The notes: generated from the letters alone by a model not told the origin. A DNA stretch of 64,000 nt from Protopterus annectens (GCF_019279795.1 NC_056743.1:868197864-868261863); one strand, 5' to 3'; positions 23,040 to 34,650 are shown, counted from the first letter of the stretch. Program-made: numbers and translations.

Positions 23040-23779
23040 TGCCTGAGGCAGCCTCCTGTGCCTTTAGTTCATTTGCATTTACTACCACAATCTGATATTT
23101 TGCAATATAATTGTTTTGTTTTCCTCTCTTTTTTAATTTCTCCAAATGTTTTGGGTTTCTAACACCATGACAGGAATGGACCCCATTTTTGAGTCAGGGT
23201 GTGATTAGATTTCAAGTAGTTAGAATTATTTCAGTCTTTAATGTTTGCTAAGATTGCTCTTCTTAAACCCTTATTGTGCCCAGAATTGCCTCTTTCTGAA
23301 GTTTATACAATGTTTACATGAATTGGTAGCTTATTTAAGTATGTTTTAAATTTCTTTTTTATTATCCCTGTTGCTCCTACCACTATTGAAACTGTCTAGA
23401 TGTCTTTATCACACATTGTTTTATTTTTTTTCTTCAAAACACTGGTATTTTGTGATTTTGTGTTTTTCAGTACACAGGACTCTATATGATCTAGTTTCTG
23501 TTTACAAATCCTGGTATTTTGTGACTTTGTCTCAAGGTACGTTAGCTACTATAAAAATTATTCTAATGATCAGTGATACTTTAGTCTTTTTCTTTGACTA
23601 CTTTATCTGTTTTTGTTACTTCTACTTTCTTGATTCTTAGTATTTGATGATTCCGTGTGATCAACACTTTTCAGTACTATTTTGAGTTTGACTTTCTAGT
23701 ACTTTTAAGCTACTTGTCTGTTTTGTGTTTGCAAAATCCTCAATGAAGCAATCTTACCACATTTATGCATTTCACTGTA

Positions 23780-24052
23780 CAGGGTCTATATCATATGAGA
23801 GAATTGCGCAAATTGAGGACGCTCATAATATGGAACGTACCGGACCTCAATGTGCTTTTTCTGAGATCGCGGTACAGTGAAGAATGGAATATTTGCCCTT
23901 TCTTCACTGTAGTGCGATCTCAGAGTTGGAATATATATTTAGCGGGGGGGGGGGGTTCAGCCCTCCACAATAGGAAGTTTGAGGTCCGGTACGTTCGATA
24001 TTATGAGCGTTTGCAATTTCTGTGACTCCCTTATATGATGTAGACTCCACTG
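23780..24052. mobile_element. Palindromic MITE, pogo/Tigger-like
   Basis: Terminal inverted repeats of about 75-80 bp: the left arm runs CAGGGTCTATATCATATGAG to CGTACCGGACCTCAA and the right arm is its complement with scattered mismatches. The ends are CAG...CTG flanked by TA on both sides, the target preference of pogo/Tigger elements. Internal arms also pair (GAGATCGCGGTACAGTGAAG against CTTCACTGTAGTGCGATCTC, near 23862-23922). A run of 13 G lies near 23943. There is no coding capacity. Confidence 0.8.
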
Positions 24053-25041
24053 TACAGACCCTCACCAATGAGTATACTGCAAACCACCAATGAGACATGC
24101 AACTATTTCTAGTTCTATATTACCAAATATGCATTTGTCTGTTTTTCTGCTTTTTTCTATATATAGGCTTTGTAAACCAAAATATATGAAGCCTGGTATC
24201 TTGAGCTGCCATTATTAGTCTTGCATCTTATTGTTTAAATTCATCTCTCCTTAACCAATCATATGTCAATTCATGATCAACATCTGGCTGTTCCAGGAGT
24301 TCCTTCAACTAAACTTGCCACAATAATTTGGGCTTCTCCGTTTTCTTCCCTTCTGTTCTGGTCTTGCTGTTTATATTCTTTTTGTTTTTGTCACTTTCTG
24401 TTGCTGCTTGAATTGTATCTACTTTTAGTTTTATTTCCATTCCCAGTCCTTTTTGAAGTGCTTCTGCTATACTAAGCAAAGATGTCATCTTAAACTTTTT
24501 TTCCCACAGTTTAGAATTTTTACTATGTTTGGATTTGATGATATCAACAAATATTATGTAGTCCCAAAATTGCAGATTTGTACATATAGTTAGTTTCAAG
24601 AAGGCCCATACCTTTTTCAGATTGTGGCATGTATAATCTTGCTGTACACTGGTTTTACATATCATTTGATAAAAATGAAGCATTTGTTTTGCTTTCTTGT
24701 CCAACTGGTTTATTGCTTTCTAGGGCTATTCAGTGCATGAATTTTATTCCTGGATGTCAAAGCACTTGCCAGTATTAGCTTTCATGTTTGGAAGTATTAC
24801 TTACTAAGCTTTATTCTCATTTGCTCATATGTTTGCTTGCTGGCCCTTCATCTGTTCCTAAATATTTATACAAACCCTCCTGTTCCATTTGCATTATGTC
24901 ACATTCCTGTCCCAGGTCGATATCTTCTTGGTGTTCGGCTTTCTTGCTATAAGTGTTGCTTTTGCACATTAGTCAAGACTAAATGTCAGCTTTGTAATAT
25001 CTGAGAACATTTTAATAATTTGTAGTTGTGCTTTCAGTTGT

Positions 25042-25326
25042 TCATTTGATAAGTTCTACAATTTTGAATTGCCAATAAAGATGAGATATCCTTGAAAAAG
25101 GCTGGTTTCTGGAAGCTAAGCTGTAACCATAGCCTAGTCTATTAAGTAAACAACTTAATGGGTTAAGGGCAAGACAAAACAACAGTGATAACAAAGAATA
25201 AACTTGGAAAATTCCCCTTTGGATTTTTATTCTTGGGAGAACGATTTGTTCTTTATCATGACGCAGACATGTAGAGGTTTGCCACTGGCACAATGCATTG
25301 ATCTCTGCAGGCTGTATCTTAAACAT
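25042..25326 (-). pseudogene. Reverse transcriptase fragment of the R2/R4-like LINE
   Basis: The 94-codon frame contains KIQRGIFQVYSLLSLLFCLA (motif B region; typical members have RGIFQGDSLSPLLF), NPLSCLLNRLGYGY and ISHLYWQFKIVEL where a catalytic xxDD motif would stand. Both Asp residues are lost and the GDSLSP segment is changed, so it is dead. The remaining frame at 24704-24309 (131 codons) shows no clear domain and may be part of the same polyprotein. Confidence 0.6.
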
Positions 25327-25520
25327 AATCGTTCAGTAATCCATGAATGTGGGATGCTGACAATTGCTTTTTGTAATACATCCACGTCATAATTAGACCT
25401 GCCTCTTTTTGCAGCTATCTATTATGGTTTTCATTGTGGGTGCTGTGGTATACTAATGCTCAGAATGCTGAGTAATGGCCTACACTTCCTCTTTACTGAT
25501 ACATCATAAATAAAACATCA

Positions 25521-27099
25521 CATCACATTTATTTCTCCTTAGTATAGAAGTTTTGCCACTGAACATGTAACCTCCCCTCTCCATTATATACTTGCGCCCA
25601 ATAAACTGCATTTAAAGAGGATGTAAAATTTATGTGTGTGTTTTCACCTGAAACCACTAGATATGCACATTTTGTGGCTGAGGGTCATGATATACAGTTC
25701 TAAAAATTTTGCTATAATGCTTCTTACAGATTCAGAGAAATAGTCCATTATTGCTAGGTAACACCAGACGTTTTCAATTGCCATTTGGATGCATTTATTT
25801 TGCCTGTTTATATAACAAAAATAATTTATATTTTGCATTTTTCACACTGACACACTCTGTATTTCTAAATCACAGTATCACTATGCTGGTATGAAATGAG
25901 AACCGATAATACTCTTTTCCAGGAAAAAGTAACATTGTCTCATTTTTAAATGTTATAGCAAAATATACATATTTTACATGCTCCGAGAGGCATGACCTTA
26001 CTTGAGATTCTATTGTCTGTTTTTCCATAAAAGCTATTGGGATGTGCAAAACATGAAAATGAGATTTATCAAGGGGTCTTGTCTAAAAAGTTCATAAGAA
26101 TACTTTGAAGCATTAGAGAGATAATGCCATTTGATCTGAATGTGGAATTTGGGCCAGAATGCCCTTTGTAAGTTTGCAGATTGCAACTTTTAAAAAACGG
26201 TTACTGAAAACAAATATGCAACTTTTAGATGTTCATCATTCTAACTGCTGCAGTAGTCTTTTGGCTATATATTTTATATGCTTCCTAGGATACAACAGTC
26301 GGAATCAGCCAGCTTCACAAAGCTCTGTCTCCCTCCCGCATCTCCACTCTTACTGCTGATTGGTAACCCCTTTGGAGGGAAATCAGCAGTCAGAGTGAAG
26401 AAGTCTTCATTACGTTCTAGCTACCTTGAGAGAAAGCAGCTTTGACACTTCACAGGAAGAGCAGTCTGAATTCAAGCTTTATTATTCACAGATATATCCG
26501 TAGAAGAGAACCCACCCATACAGAAATTGTTGCAATTTTAAGGAAATATTGTTATATTTCATTTGGTGACTAAAAATGGTATTTTCCTTTTAAGAAACCT
26601 GAGATTTTTTTCACAGTATCAGAAGTTTCATGTCAAGGACAGCTATTTTCAACTAAGGGGTCATTTATTTAATTTTTAACTGTAGACTATTTTTTCCCAG
26701 GAAATGTGTACTGCTTATGCAAACTTTTATACTGTTTGTGTGATTTTAAGGATCAGGAAGTGTTTTAACAGGACAGAAAAAAGTTTTCAATGTTTTATCA
26801 CTTGTGTCCATGTTGTGATAACTCACCTGTTGTTGTTTTTCTGTCAGGGTGCATTGAGAAGTGCTTTATTTTTGACGTGTTTTTCTGTAATCTACTTGTG
26901 CTTTTACAGATAAGGAGACTTTGTGGGTAGTGTGTGTGTGTGTGTGTGTACCGTTCTTGTGAACACTTGTCTGACATCTTGCTTTCCGACCACTTTGTTC
27001 CAGCACCTGGATACTTACTCCAGTCCACCTAGCACTTTTCCTGCTGTACCTGAAAAAGAAGAAACAACACAATAAAGAGCCCTTGCCTCCACTGCAGGA
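25521..27099. other. Stretch without a recognised gene
   Basis: AT-rich sequence with no domain-bearing frame. It includes an imperfect inverted repeat at 26345-26397 (listed separately) and a short (GT)n run near 26930-26949. Confidence 0.5.
26345..26397. repeat. Inverted repeat (hairpin)
   Basis: Left arm CACTCTTACTGCTGATT and right arm AATCAGCAGTCAGAGTG pair at 16 of 17 positions around a 19-nt loop. It could be a remnant of a MITE terminus or simply a cruciform-forming site. Confidence 0.7.
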
Positions 27100-27469
27100 A
27101 CAGGCAGTGCCTCAGCCGTTAGTGAACCTGTAGTGGTCAACGGTTGTTCCACAGACTACTCACTTGCTTCTCTGTGTTCCTCCACTATAGTCTTTTCAGC
27201 CACAATAGACTTCTTTGTAGCTGTTCTAGTGTCTGATTCGGGAATGAGAAGACAATCTTCTTTGGGTCTGGATGATGCTTCTTGGGATATCCAGGAGAAA
27301 GAGATCTCTTGACAGGGCTGAAGTGCCATCTCATACTCCTGTCTTCTTCCAGCCTTATTATCTGCAATGAGAAAAACAAAAGGTTAGATATTTTACAAAC
27401 ATTATTTCTTCTGATGAACAGGTTTACAAACACTATTTCTTCTGATGAAGAGATAATTTTCTTACCTTA

Positions 27470-28497
27470 GCTAGGCAATTATTACAGGCTGTCAATCCTG
27501 ATGCTCAGAAATCCTTACCAGATGATAATGTTAATAGGGAAATTTCTGAGGAAAATCTGTCAGAGGATTCTGACCTGGAAAGAGACACTGCTTCTTCTGA
27601 AGATTCCCAAGTCCAAATCTCTGAATATTAGGAGACGTGGTCCTCTCCACTCCCCCTTAGAGGAGTCTTCCTTATTACAAACTATTTACAGGATGAATGA
27701 GGTATTTTAATGGGAAAAAGTGGTTGTTCCCCTTGAACTAAGGAGATATGTTACTACTGGACACACCACATTCCTCATTCTGCTCCCATTTTGCTAGCCT
27801 TGGAGATCTCTTTAGTGCTGTATGTAGTAATCCTGATTCTAAACCATCATTAACTAAAAAAGGCATCTAGACCGTATAATGTACCTCAGACTAAGACATT
27901 TTTGTTTTTACATACTAGATCTAATCTACTTGCTATTTCCACCTCTTTGCCATCTTTAAACAGCCTGTTGGTAAATACAAACTGTTCACTTGTGTATAAA
28001 GAAGGGAAGGTGTTGGACAAGTTTTTTAAGAGAATGTTCTCTTCTTCCATTTAAGCTTACAGAATTCTTAACTACCAGTAACATATCTGGAAGTTTATTC
28101 TGGGTTGTGCAGACAGTTTGAGGGAATACTTTGCCTCACTTCCTCAAGAAGGTAGCTCCTTTCTGAATCCTATTTATAATTTTTTGCAAATATCTAAACA
28201 TGATTTGAAGGGTGTGCAGATACTGTATCTAGGGCCATTGTTTCTGCTATAGTTTTAAGGATATACACATGGGTGTGTATCCAAAAGATTGGTGACAAAG
28301 TAAAATATGAAATTTTGAATTCTGCCTTTGATAAGGAGGTTTTGTTTGACCCTTCCCATACTCAGATCTTCAAACAATTTGATGAAAGTAGAAAGTTAAT
28401 TCAGGGAGTGTTTAAGATTTTTCAGTCCCTCCTTTACAAATTTTCCAAGTCCTCTTTTCTTCTTAAAAAACAAAACAAGCAGTCACTGTCATCTTGA
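27470..28497 (+). pseudogene. DIRS-1 gag-like region, broken
   Basis: Frames in several registers read SSDEEIIFL, ISEENLSEDSDLERD, YFASLPQEGSSFLNPIYNFL and, in 28273-28497, NSAFDKEVLFDPSHTQIFKQ. The last corresponds to the FINTPFDVSTLFVPKVQE segment of the DIRS-2 gag (33.19-33.24 kb). DIRS gag proteins package the RNA. Multiple stops are present. A short direct duplication (TTTACAAACAYTATTTCTTC, 27395 and 27422) lies just upstream. Confidence 0.55.
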
Positions 28498-28559
28498 GGC
28501 AAACACAGAGCAAAAAAGTGATGTCAGGAGAGGAACAATAAAAAAGGATTCTTTCCAAA

Positions 28560-29009
28560 AAAAAGGGCAGTCTAATACTTTAGAATGACCATGCCAGCAT
28601 TCTATCCCCCATTCCCTCCCCCTCCCTTCTCTTCCAGCCCCTATCTATCTAAATCTGTCCCAGAAAATGAGTCTGTACATTCCCTTTTTGACAATGGATT
28701 GTTTCAGATTCTTAGGTCCTAAAAGTGGTTCAGGAAGGTTACAGCTGACACTGGATACAAACATCTTTCAGGGGAATTCCTCCCCATACTCTGAACCAAA
28801 CATGTTTTTTCCCTCAGGTTCTTCATCACTTACTCGCACTTAGAGTCATATAAACAGTGCCTTTAGATCTAAGGGGCAAAGGCTTCTATTCCAGTATGTT
28901 CCTGGTTCCGAAGGAAGCGCTTTCTTGGTAACCAGTTCTACATCTTTCCTTTCTCAATCTCCATGTGAAAGAATGAATATAGGCTTTTCTTACACTGTAG
29001 AAGGCAGAC
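28560..29009 (+). pseudogene. DIRS-1 reverse transcriptase, N-terminal piece
   Basis: The frame near 28880-28975 reads GKGFYSSMFLVPKEALSW, a stop, then PVLHLSFLNLHVK. DIRS-2 has FRTHSRFFLVPEKTRD followed by LRHILDLSRLNQYVKY at the same place. The palm with the catalytic DD motif is absent from this copy. The region is cut by the MITE at 29010. Confidence 0.6.
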
Positions 29010-29570
29010 AGGTCTATATTACAACATCGAATGCTTAAAACAGCGAACGATGTTTAATCGACCCTATTCCAGCGAAAGCTGAAAATATCGACACCTCAGA
29101 ACAGCGATTTCTTTCCTAGGGAAAGAAATCGCTGTTCCAACAAAAAAAAAAAAGAAAAGGAAAAACAGTAAACAGTTCCAAACACATACACACTTACCTT
29201 AATCCTAACTCTAACCCCCCTCCAAAAAAACATAAACAGCTGAAAACACATATGCACTTAACTCAATCATACATCTAACACAAAAAAAAGTAAACAGTTT
29301 AAAACATATATGCACTTACCTTAACCCGCACCCTAACCCTAAGGTCAGTAACTGTTGTAAATTTATGTTCGGGAGCTATACCAGATAAGGGAATCTCTGA
29401 GACCACACTACAGTGCAGAACACGGCAAAGTAACGAAGCGGCCAAGCAACTTCTTTCCCAGGGAAAGAATTCACTGAACAGCCGCTTCACTGTTTTGCCT
29501 GTTCGGGGTTAGGGTTCGATGAAAACGCATTCGACAAAACGCATTTTCGTTGTTATAATAGGAACCCAAG
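29010..29570. mobile_element. MITE-like insertion in DIRS-1 with internal hairpin and short tandem array
   Basis: Ends: left TATATTACAACATCGAA..GC and right (complement) CTATTATAACAACGAAAATG, an imperfect inverted pair. The interior has a hairpin of 15-bp arms (CAGCGATTTCTTTCC, loop TAG, complement) at about 29102-29134 and three units of about 65 bp (29155-29345) containing GTAAACAGTT.., CACTTACCTTAA and CTAACCCT. It interrupts DIRS coding sequence, so it is younger than DIRS-1. The superfamily is not clear; no target duplication could be fixed. Confidence 0.55.
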
Positions 29571-30496
29571 GCAGACACATATGAAAATTTTCCAGAGATT
29601 CTCCAATTACTCTCAGACTTCTGCAAGGGAATTTCTCAAGATTCTATGGTTCAAGGCTTTTTATTCTCATACCTCCTCTTACCAGGTTAAACATGAGAAA
29701 ACTGTTTCAAAAACACATGCACACAATATCTTCGTCCTCTGGAATTTCTGATTCCAAACTTGGGCTTTGTAAAAGGAATTGCACTAGTGGAGAGAGCAAA
29801 TGGCTTAAAACCTTGATCTCCCCCTTTCTACTCAGATCCCAAGTTAATCTGCAATGACAGATGCCTCAGATTTTGCTTGAGGAGCTGTTTCTATGGGGGT
29901 ACAGGTGCAAGGCCTGTAGAACGTCTCAGAGAGACCAAAGCACATAAATTTCAAAAAGATGTTAGCTGTGATCCATGCCTTAAAATATCATCATTATCTG
30001 TGGTCTACAGGACCTCTTAAGGTGATTACAGACAACACCACAGTGATGCGGTATGTAAACAAGCTGGGAGAGCACCAGGTTGTACCCTCTGTGCAGGCTA
30101 GCTATAATATCTTGGATGGTATAACAGCAGTGCTCATTAACCATCCAAGCATCTTACATTCCATCAGAGCAAAGTATGGTGGCAGACAAGCTGAGCAGGA
30201 CCAGGACACACCCTCATGAATGGAAACTGAATGAGGTGGTCTTCCAGGAATTGATCATTTGTGGGGAACACCTGAAATAGATCTGCTTGCTTTCTTCCAA
30301 ATTTGGCAACTGAACAAATTCTGCTCCAGAATTCCTTGTAGTCAGTCCTGGAAATCAGATGCATTTTGATTTCCGAAGTTGAGGATGTGCCTTCATGCAT
30401 TTCTACCCTTTCCACTGATACCCAGGATAATTCTGAAGTTTCTTAAGGACTCTTCAAAAATCATTGTGGTGACTCCTGTCTGGCCCAGGCAACACT
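29571..30496 (+). pseudogene. DIRS-1 RNase H region
   Basis: The sequence near 29858-29900 reads MTDASDFAWGAV (the catalytic Asp region of RNase H). The frame 29959-30219 gives MLAVIHALKYHHYL and PLKVITDNTTVMRYVNKLG, matching DIRS/retroviral-type RNase H (E replaced by M or A, and TDNTT). Farther on, WGTPEIDLLAFFQIWQLNKF (about 30262-30325) matches the conserved GTPEIDLFA segment. The region ends at the inserted DIRS-2. Confidence 0.7.
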
Positions 30497-30839
30497 GGAT
30501 CTGATGTTGTTGTCTTTTTCATCCATTCCTCAACCGGTGGGTTCAGTAGCGGCCTTAGGTCAATTGGTGCCCTAGGCAAAAGGGCACCACGGCACCCCCC
30601 AACACACCACCCAGTGCCCCCATCCTGGTCTACCTGCACCAAACAAATACTGGAAAAGTGCCCCTACCAGAGCGGTGCCCTAGGCGGCCACCTAGTTCGC
30701 CTATGCCCAAGGCCGGCTATGAGTGGGTTATGGATACAACCACGGACCAGACTTCGGCCACATCTTAAAACTTGGATCCATAGTTGGAGCGCCTTCTCTT
30801 ACCCATAATCCTCTTTTCTAGTTAGAATTACTTCAGATC
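30497..30839 (+). repeat. Left inverted terminal repeat of DIRS-2 (with a MITE inside)
   Basis: Blocks GTTGTCTTTTTCATCC, CTTGGATCCATAG, CCATAATCCTC and TTACTTCAGATC all occur, complemented and in reverse order, in 36408-36560. The repeat is interrupted at 30545-30722 by a hAT-like MITE. Confidence 0.85.
30545..30722. mobile_element. hAT-like MITE in the DIRS-2 terminal repeat
   Basis: Flanked by GTGGGTTC (30537-30544) and GTGGGTTA (30723-30730), an 8-bp target duplication with one mismatch, as expected for hAT. The ends TAGCGGCCTTAGG and (complement) TAGCCGGCCTTGGG are imperfect inverted repeats, and the GGTGCCCTAGGC motif appears near both ends. The right DIRS-2 repeat shows the uninterrupted site (GATGGGTTACAG). 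Confidence 0.8.
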
Positions 30840-31243
30840 TCATTTGCTGCTTCAGAGAATGGACATGGTCTCTGTAACTTGGGCATTTGCAGTGATTTTG
30901 GATAAGTGCTATTTTTATAACCTTTCATAGTTACACCTTTTCTGGTTCTTCTTCCTGTCTCTACTTGTTCATAGCTTTCTATATACAAAAAAAATGTGTT
31001 TGTTTTTCTGATTTATCGTCCTTGTTTGACGTAGGTCTTCTGTACCTGAAATTGTTCCCTCCTACTACTATCTGTGCACAGGTACCTCAACATATTACCA
31101 TTGTTGGTAATTATATCTTTTTTACCGCCATTGTTAATCTCTCTCTCCATTTCTTTTTCCTTCTACCTTTCCTTTCCACTTTTCTAAGCAGATACAATGT
31201 TGGATAAGCTGACTGGTTTTAAAAATGCACCTCCTTTGGCCAC

Positions 31244-33520
31244 ATGATGCTAAACTCTGATGCTCATCAGGAGTGTGTATATTCCTTGAGCTCTCCTCAC
31301 TTAGATATTGAATGTGAGATATGTGCGCATTTCAACCACCGTGTCCTGGTTGAACACCACAGCAAGTTAGTATTGAAGGGTCTTGTATCATTAACCTCTC
31401 AATTTCTTCAACTTCTGCTTCTGTTTCTGCTGGATTTCCCCTTCCAAAAAGCATCCCAAGAAAGCCAGAGGGGATTCAATGAAGAGTAAAGAGAGCAGAA
31501 AATGATCCCCTGATTTTTCTTCCTCTATGTTTTCAAGTTCAACACCATCTGAAATTTTCAAATTTTCAGATCTGTCAGGTCTATCAGATCCAACAAGGTC
31601 AAAGTCAAAATTTCCAGCTCACCGCTCCTTCATTTTTACTTTGGAGCTGATTTCTTCTGTGATCCATTCAGCCTTACTCCAAGAGACTCAGAGCAGAACT
31701 TCCAGGCCACCATCTACCTCATCATCTCTCAAGTCATCTAGGAACCTAACTGGATGATGAGGAAGATTCTCCAGGCCCAGATTCAGTTGGGAATTTTACC
31801 TGTTCTGGCTCCCATCAGACCCACAAGCCTGCAATCAGCCCATACATAGTTGTTGACTCCCACTCCAATCTGACCTTCGATTTCAGAGCCAACAGACCCA
31901 AGAATTCCAAGTCTGTCTACGTCGGATCTGAAAGCTTGGCCTCGTTTGACTGATCCAGTCATCTCTGACTTTGTCTGAGCTGAAAGGATTTTGAGCCAAA
32001 GTGTCGGCACCAGATCCAGGGGGTTAGGGTCAACTCCAATGCTTCTGAGCCATCTCTTTCTCTTGGAGCCTTTGCACAGGACAGCTCGGTTCCAACTTGT
32101 ACCTCAAGGCATAGTCAAAGTGATGCTCTGAGCCATCCTGGCAGTTGTCTGTGACTCCTGTGAGGGCAGCTCTTGCTTCTCCTATGTCTTTGGCTTTCAT
32201 AAAAGTAGAGAAAGTTTTCCTTGCTTGTGCGGAAAAGACAAGTTTGCCTCCCTTAGCTCCATGCCTTTCACAACTGTGTATTGTGGTCTCTGAGCCTATA
32301 CATCCTGTTACATATGGGCAGCCAGCCTATATAAGCATTGATACAGTTCTCATTCAGGACTCTGCTTACACTTCTTCAAGTCATCTCCACAACATTCTAC
32401 CAAGAGCCCCCTCAGAAGTGTATATGCAAGCAGAGGCACTTAGATTCCGCACATGAATCCCTAATAGAAGACACTGACTTCAGTGAGGAGGAAGGGTCCC
32501 CCAGATCAAACCTTGAGGATATCTCCTTTGGTGAAATACTCCAGATTTTGAGACAGAAAGGTGGTTAGTCTTCTTATCCACCTTTGCAAGAGGAGTCTGT
32601 GTTTCTTGAGGTTTTCAGACCCAGCTCAGCTACGTCCTTGGTAGTTCTCATGGCGGATGAGATGGTGGATCTCATCTCCCTCTAGGCATAAAAGGAGCCA
32701 GATGTCATGAAGCCAGTTCCTAAAAGACCTGACATGTGCCTGGTTGCACCTAAGGATTGGGCCCATTGAAGCAAGGGTCCCCCAGTAGAGGCGATGGTGG
32801 CAGCAGCGGCCACCAAGAAAGAACTTACTGTGCAAAGTTCTATTGTCTATTCCCCCAAAACAGAATCAAAGGCATTAGACAGGTGTGGGAAGCCCATGTA
32901 TATGTCGGTGACCTTTGCCCTCAGATCACTGATCTACTTGGCACATGCCGCAAAATTTCAGAGGGAATTGATCAAAGAATTTTCCAGTGCCCGCTCTGGG
33001 TCCATGTCTGCAGAGGGCAAGAACACCATTTGTTCGCATCTGGCCACCCTGCAGTCCCTATTGAATGACATGATAAGGCTCATGTCCAGCAACTTAGAAG
33101 GTGCTTCGAGAGCTGTGGGTTCAGGAATAACTGTGAGATAGCACATCTGGATGTGCCTCTGTCACTTTGCAGTGTCTTTCAAGTTGTCGTTCATCAATAC
33201 TCCTTTTGATGTATCTACCTTATTTGTCCCTAAGGTTCAAGAAACCGTGTTTAAGAGTGAACAAGAGGGGAAGACCTTATCTGCTGTAGGTGTCTGTTTT
33301 TCTACACCTTAAAGTACCTTTCCCTGGTATCAGAGAAGTGACAGGAAAATGTGGTTCCAGAAATCACAAGGCTCTTCCAAGGACTGCTATGGGGACAGAG
33401 CCCTCTGTGGCAGAGGGGGGAACTCTAATAATAGATGATGCCTTTGTGGCAGAGGAGGCCCACAAAAATCAGAGCTTTAGAGGTCCCTTCTCTGAGAAAC
33501 CCTCTCAGCGATTCTGAACG
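31244..33520 (+). pseudogene. DIRS-2 gag-like region
   Basis: Several broken frames. An N-terminal part near 31270-31340 has C..C...H-like spacing (ECEICAHFNHR). The best segment, 32794-33141, reads VYSPKTESKALDRCGK, SLIYLAHAAKFQRELIKEF and NLEGASRAVGSGI. After a stop near 33141 the gag continues with FINTPFDVSTLFVPKVQE (about 33190-33240). This layout matches DIRS gag proteins, which bind and package RNA. Stops and shifts make it non-functional. Confidence 0.65.
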
Positions 33521-33556
33521 GTTGCCTGACTGCTGCACACTGGAGGCAGTCAGGGG

Positions 33557-34650
33557 TTGCTTATCCCTGCATCCACAAACCTAGACAACTATCACCAAAG
33601 ACACTTAGGTACAGAGGATTATATCCAGAGTTTATTATGTAGCCTTTTCCTTACAGCCCCCAGTCATTCTACAAAACTTCCAGACATCCCACCCAGTCAG
33701 AGAAAAGCAGCAGAAATAGAAATACAAAAACTGCTGGAAAAAATAGTCATCCAGATGGTCCCCATAGACCAACAATGGTTTAGAACTCATTCAAGGTTCT
33801 TTTTGGTGCCAGAGAAAACCAGGGACCTGAGACATATCCTGGATCTCAGCAGACTAAACCAATATGTCAAATACTGCAAGTTCTGAATGGTCACGGTTCA
33901 GTTCATTCTGTCACTTCTCTCTTTTTAATTTCTCCATATCTTTTGGGTTTCCAATACCATGACAGGAACAGACTCCATTTCTAAGTCAAAGTATGATTAA
34001 AGTTCATGAAATTAGTATTGTTTCACTGTTTGATGTCAGCCAGTAGAGCTCTTCGCAGCACCCACAATGTGCCCCAGTAATGACTTCTTCTGCAATTCGT
34101 ATGGAGTTACATGTGTTGGTAACATATCTAAATATGATTGTAGACTCTTTTTTATAAGACCCGTTGCTCCTACTACTATTGGAACTATCTGGGTATCTTT
34201 CTTCCACATTGCTCTTATTTCTGCCTGCAAACGTCTTGCCACTTCTATGTAAGGATGATTGGATGTGCTCAATAAATTTCCAGGATCCATACTATCACAT
34301 CAAAATTGACAGCCATTCCTTTTCTTTGCTTCTGATCCTACCCTTTGGTCTCACCACAGCCCCCAGAGTGTTCACCAAGCGCATGGCAGTGGGTGCAGCT
34401 CACCTTAGACTGCAAGGATTATGGGTGTTTCCATATCTCGATGACCATCTCCCCTCTGCTCCCACCAAGCATATACTGATTCAACCTAGGGACTACTTTC
34501 TCCAACTATGTCTTCAACTGGGCATTACAGTGAACACTTTTCCTGCTACTCTACTGATCCCCAAATTCATACAGGCAGTTTCATACCAAAAGTGCAAAGT
34601 AATCCTCATAGCCTCTTTCTGTGGTCTCATCTTGTGCACCCCCCCTTAGG
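33557..34650 (+). pseudogene. DIRS-2 reverse transcriptase, split by an insertion
   Basis: First part (33557-33920): EIQKLLEKIVIQMVP, THSRFFLVPEKTRDLRHIL, DLSRLNQYVKYC. Second part (34250-34650): DDWMCSINFQDPYYHIKID (motif A, Asp followed by Gln in place of Lys), LPFGLTTAPRVFTK (motif B) and LWVFPYLDDHLPSAP (motif C, both Asp present). The middle is interrupted at 33921-34239 by a LINE fragment flanked by CACTTCT on both sides. The catalytic motif survives. The following RNase H is not found before the recombinase. Confidence 0.8.
33921..34239 (-). mobile_element. 3' fragment of the R2/R4-like LINE inside DIRS-2
   Basis: The left end (CTTTTTAATTTCTCC on plus) is the same terminus as that of the LINE fragment at 23123. 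CACTTCTCT (33912-33920) and CACTTCTATG (34240-34249) look like a short target duplication with one mismatch. The minus-strand frame reads RLQAEIRAMWKKDTQIVPIV, then VGATGLIKKSLQSYLDMLP, recalling a C-terminal segment found in some LINE polyproteins. DIRS coding resumes right after it. Confidence 0.7.

Larger units (their letters stand above)
21430..23122 (+). repeat. Array of degenerate ~340-bp tandem units
   Basis: Successive units (starting about 21490, 21890, 22320 and 22560) share in the same order: ..AGTGCCATG-TTTC.., a GGGCA.AGCTA segment, a TTTAGTC.A..TGC.T....GCCA segment, TTCATTGTGGGTGC or variants, TAATGGCCT and a GTTATCA..GCATCAGA.GTAAA segment. One more half unit resumes at 25424-25520 after a large insertion. 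No coding content is seen. It could be an old satellite or a multiplied internal repeat of an unknown element. Confidence 0.65.
23123..25423 (-). mobile_element. LINE fragment, possibly R2/R4 group, 5'-truncated
   Basis: It splits a ~340-bp unit whose second half resumes at 25424. The minus-strand 3' end (..GGAGAAATTAAAAAAGAGAGG) is at 23123. An insertion at 33.92 kb ends at the same base of the same element, which identifies this point as the true 3' terminus. An RT piece lies at 25326-25042. The family is tentative: the RGIF...LLFCLALNPLS motif and a C-terminal IVPIVVGATG segment (seen in the 34.0-34.2 kb copy) recall LINEs with a restriction-like endonuclease. Confidence 0.6.
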
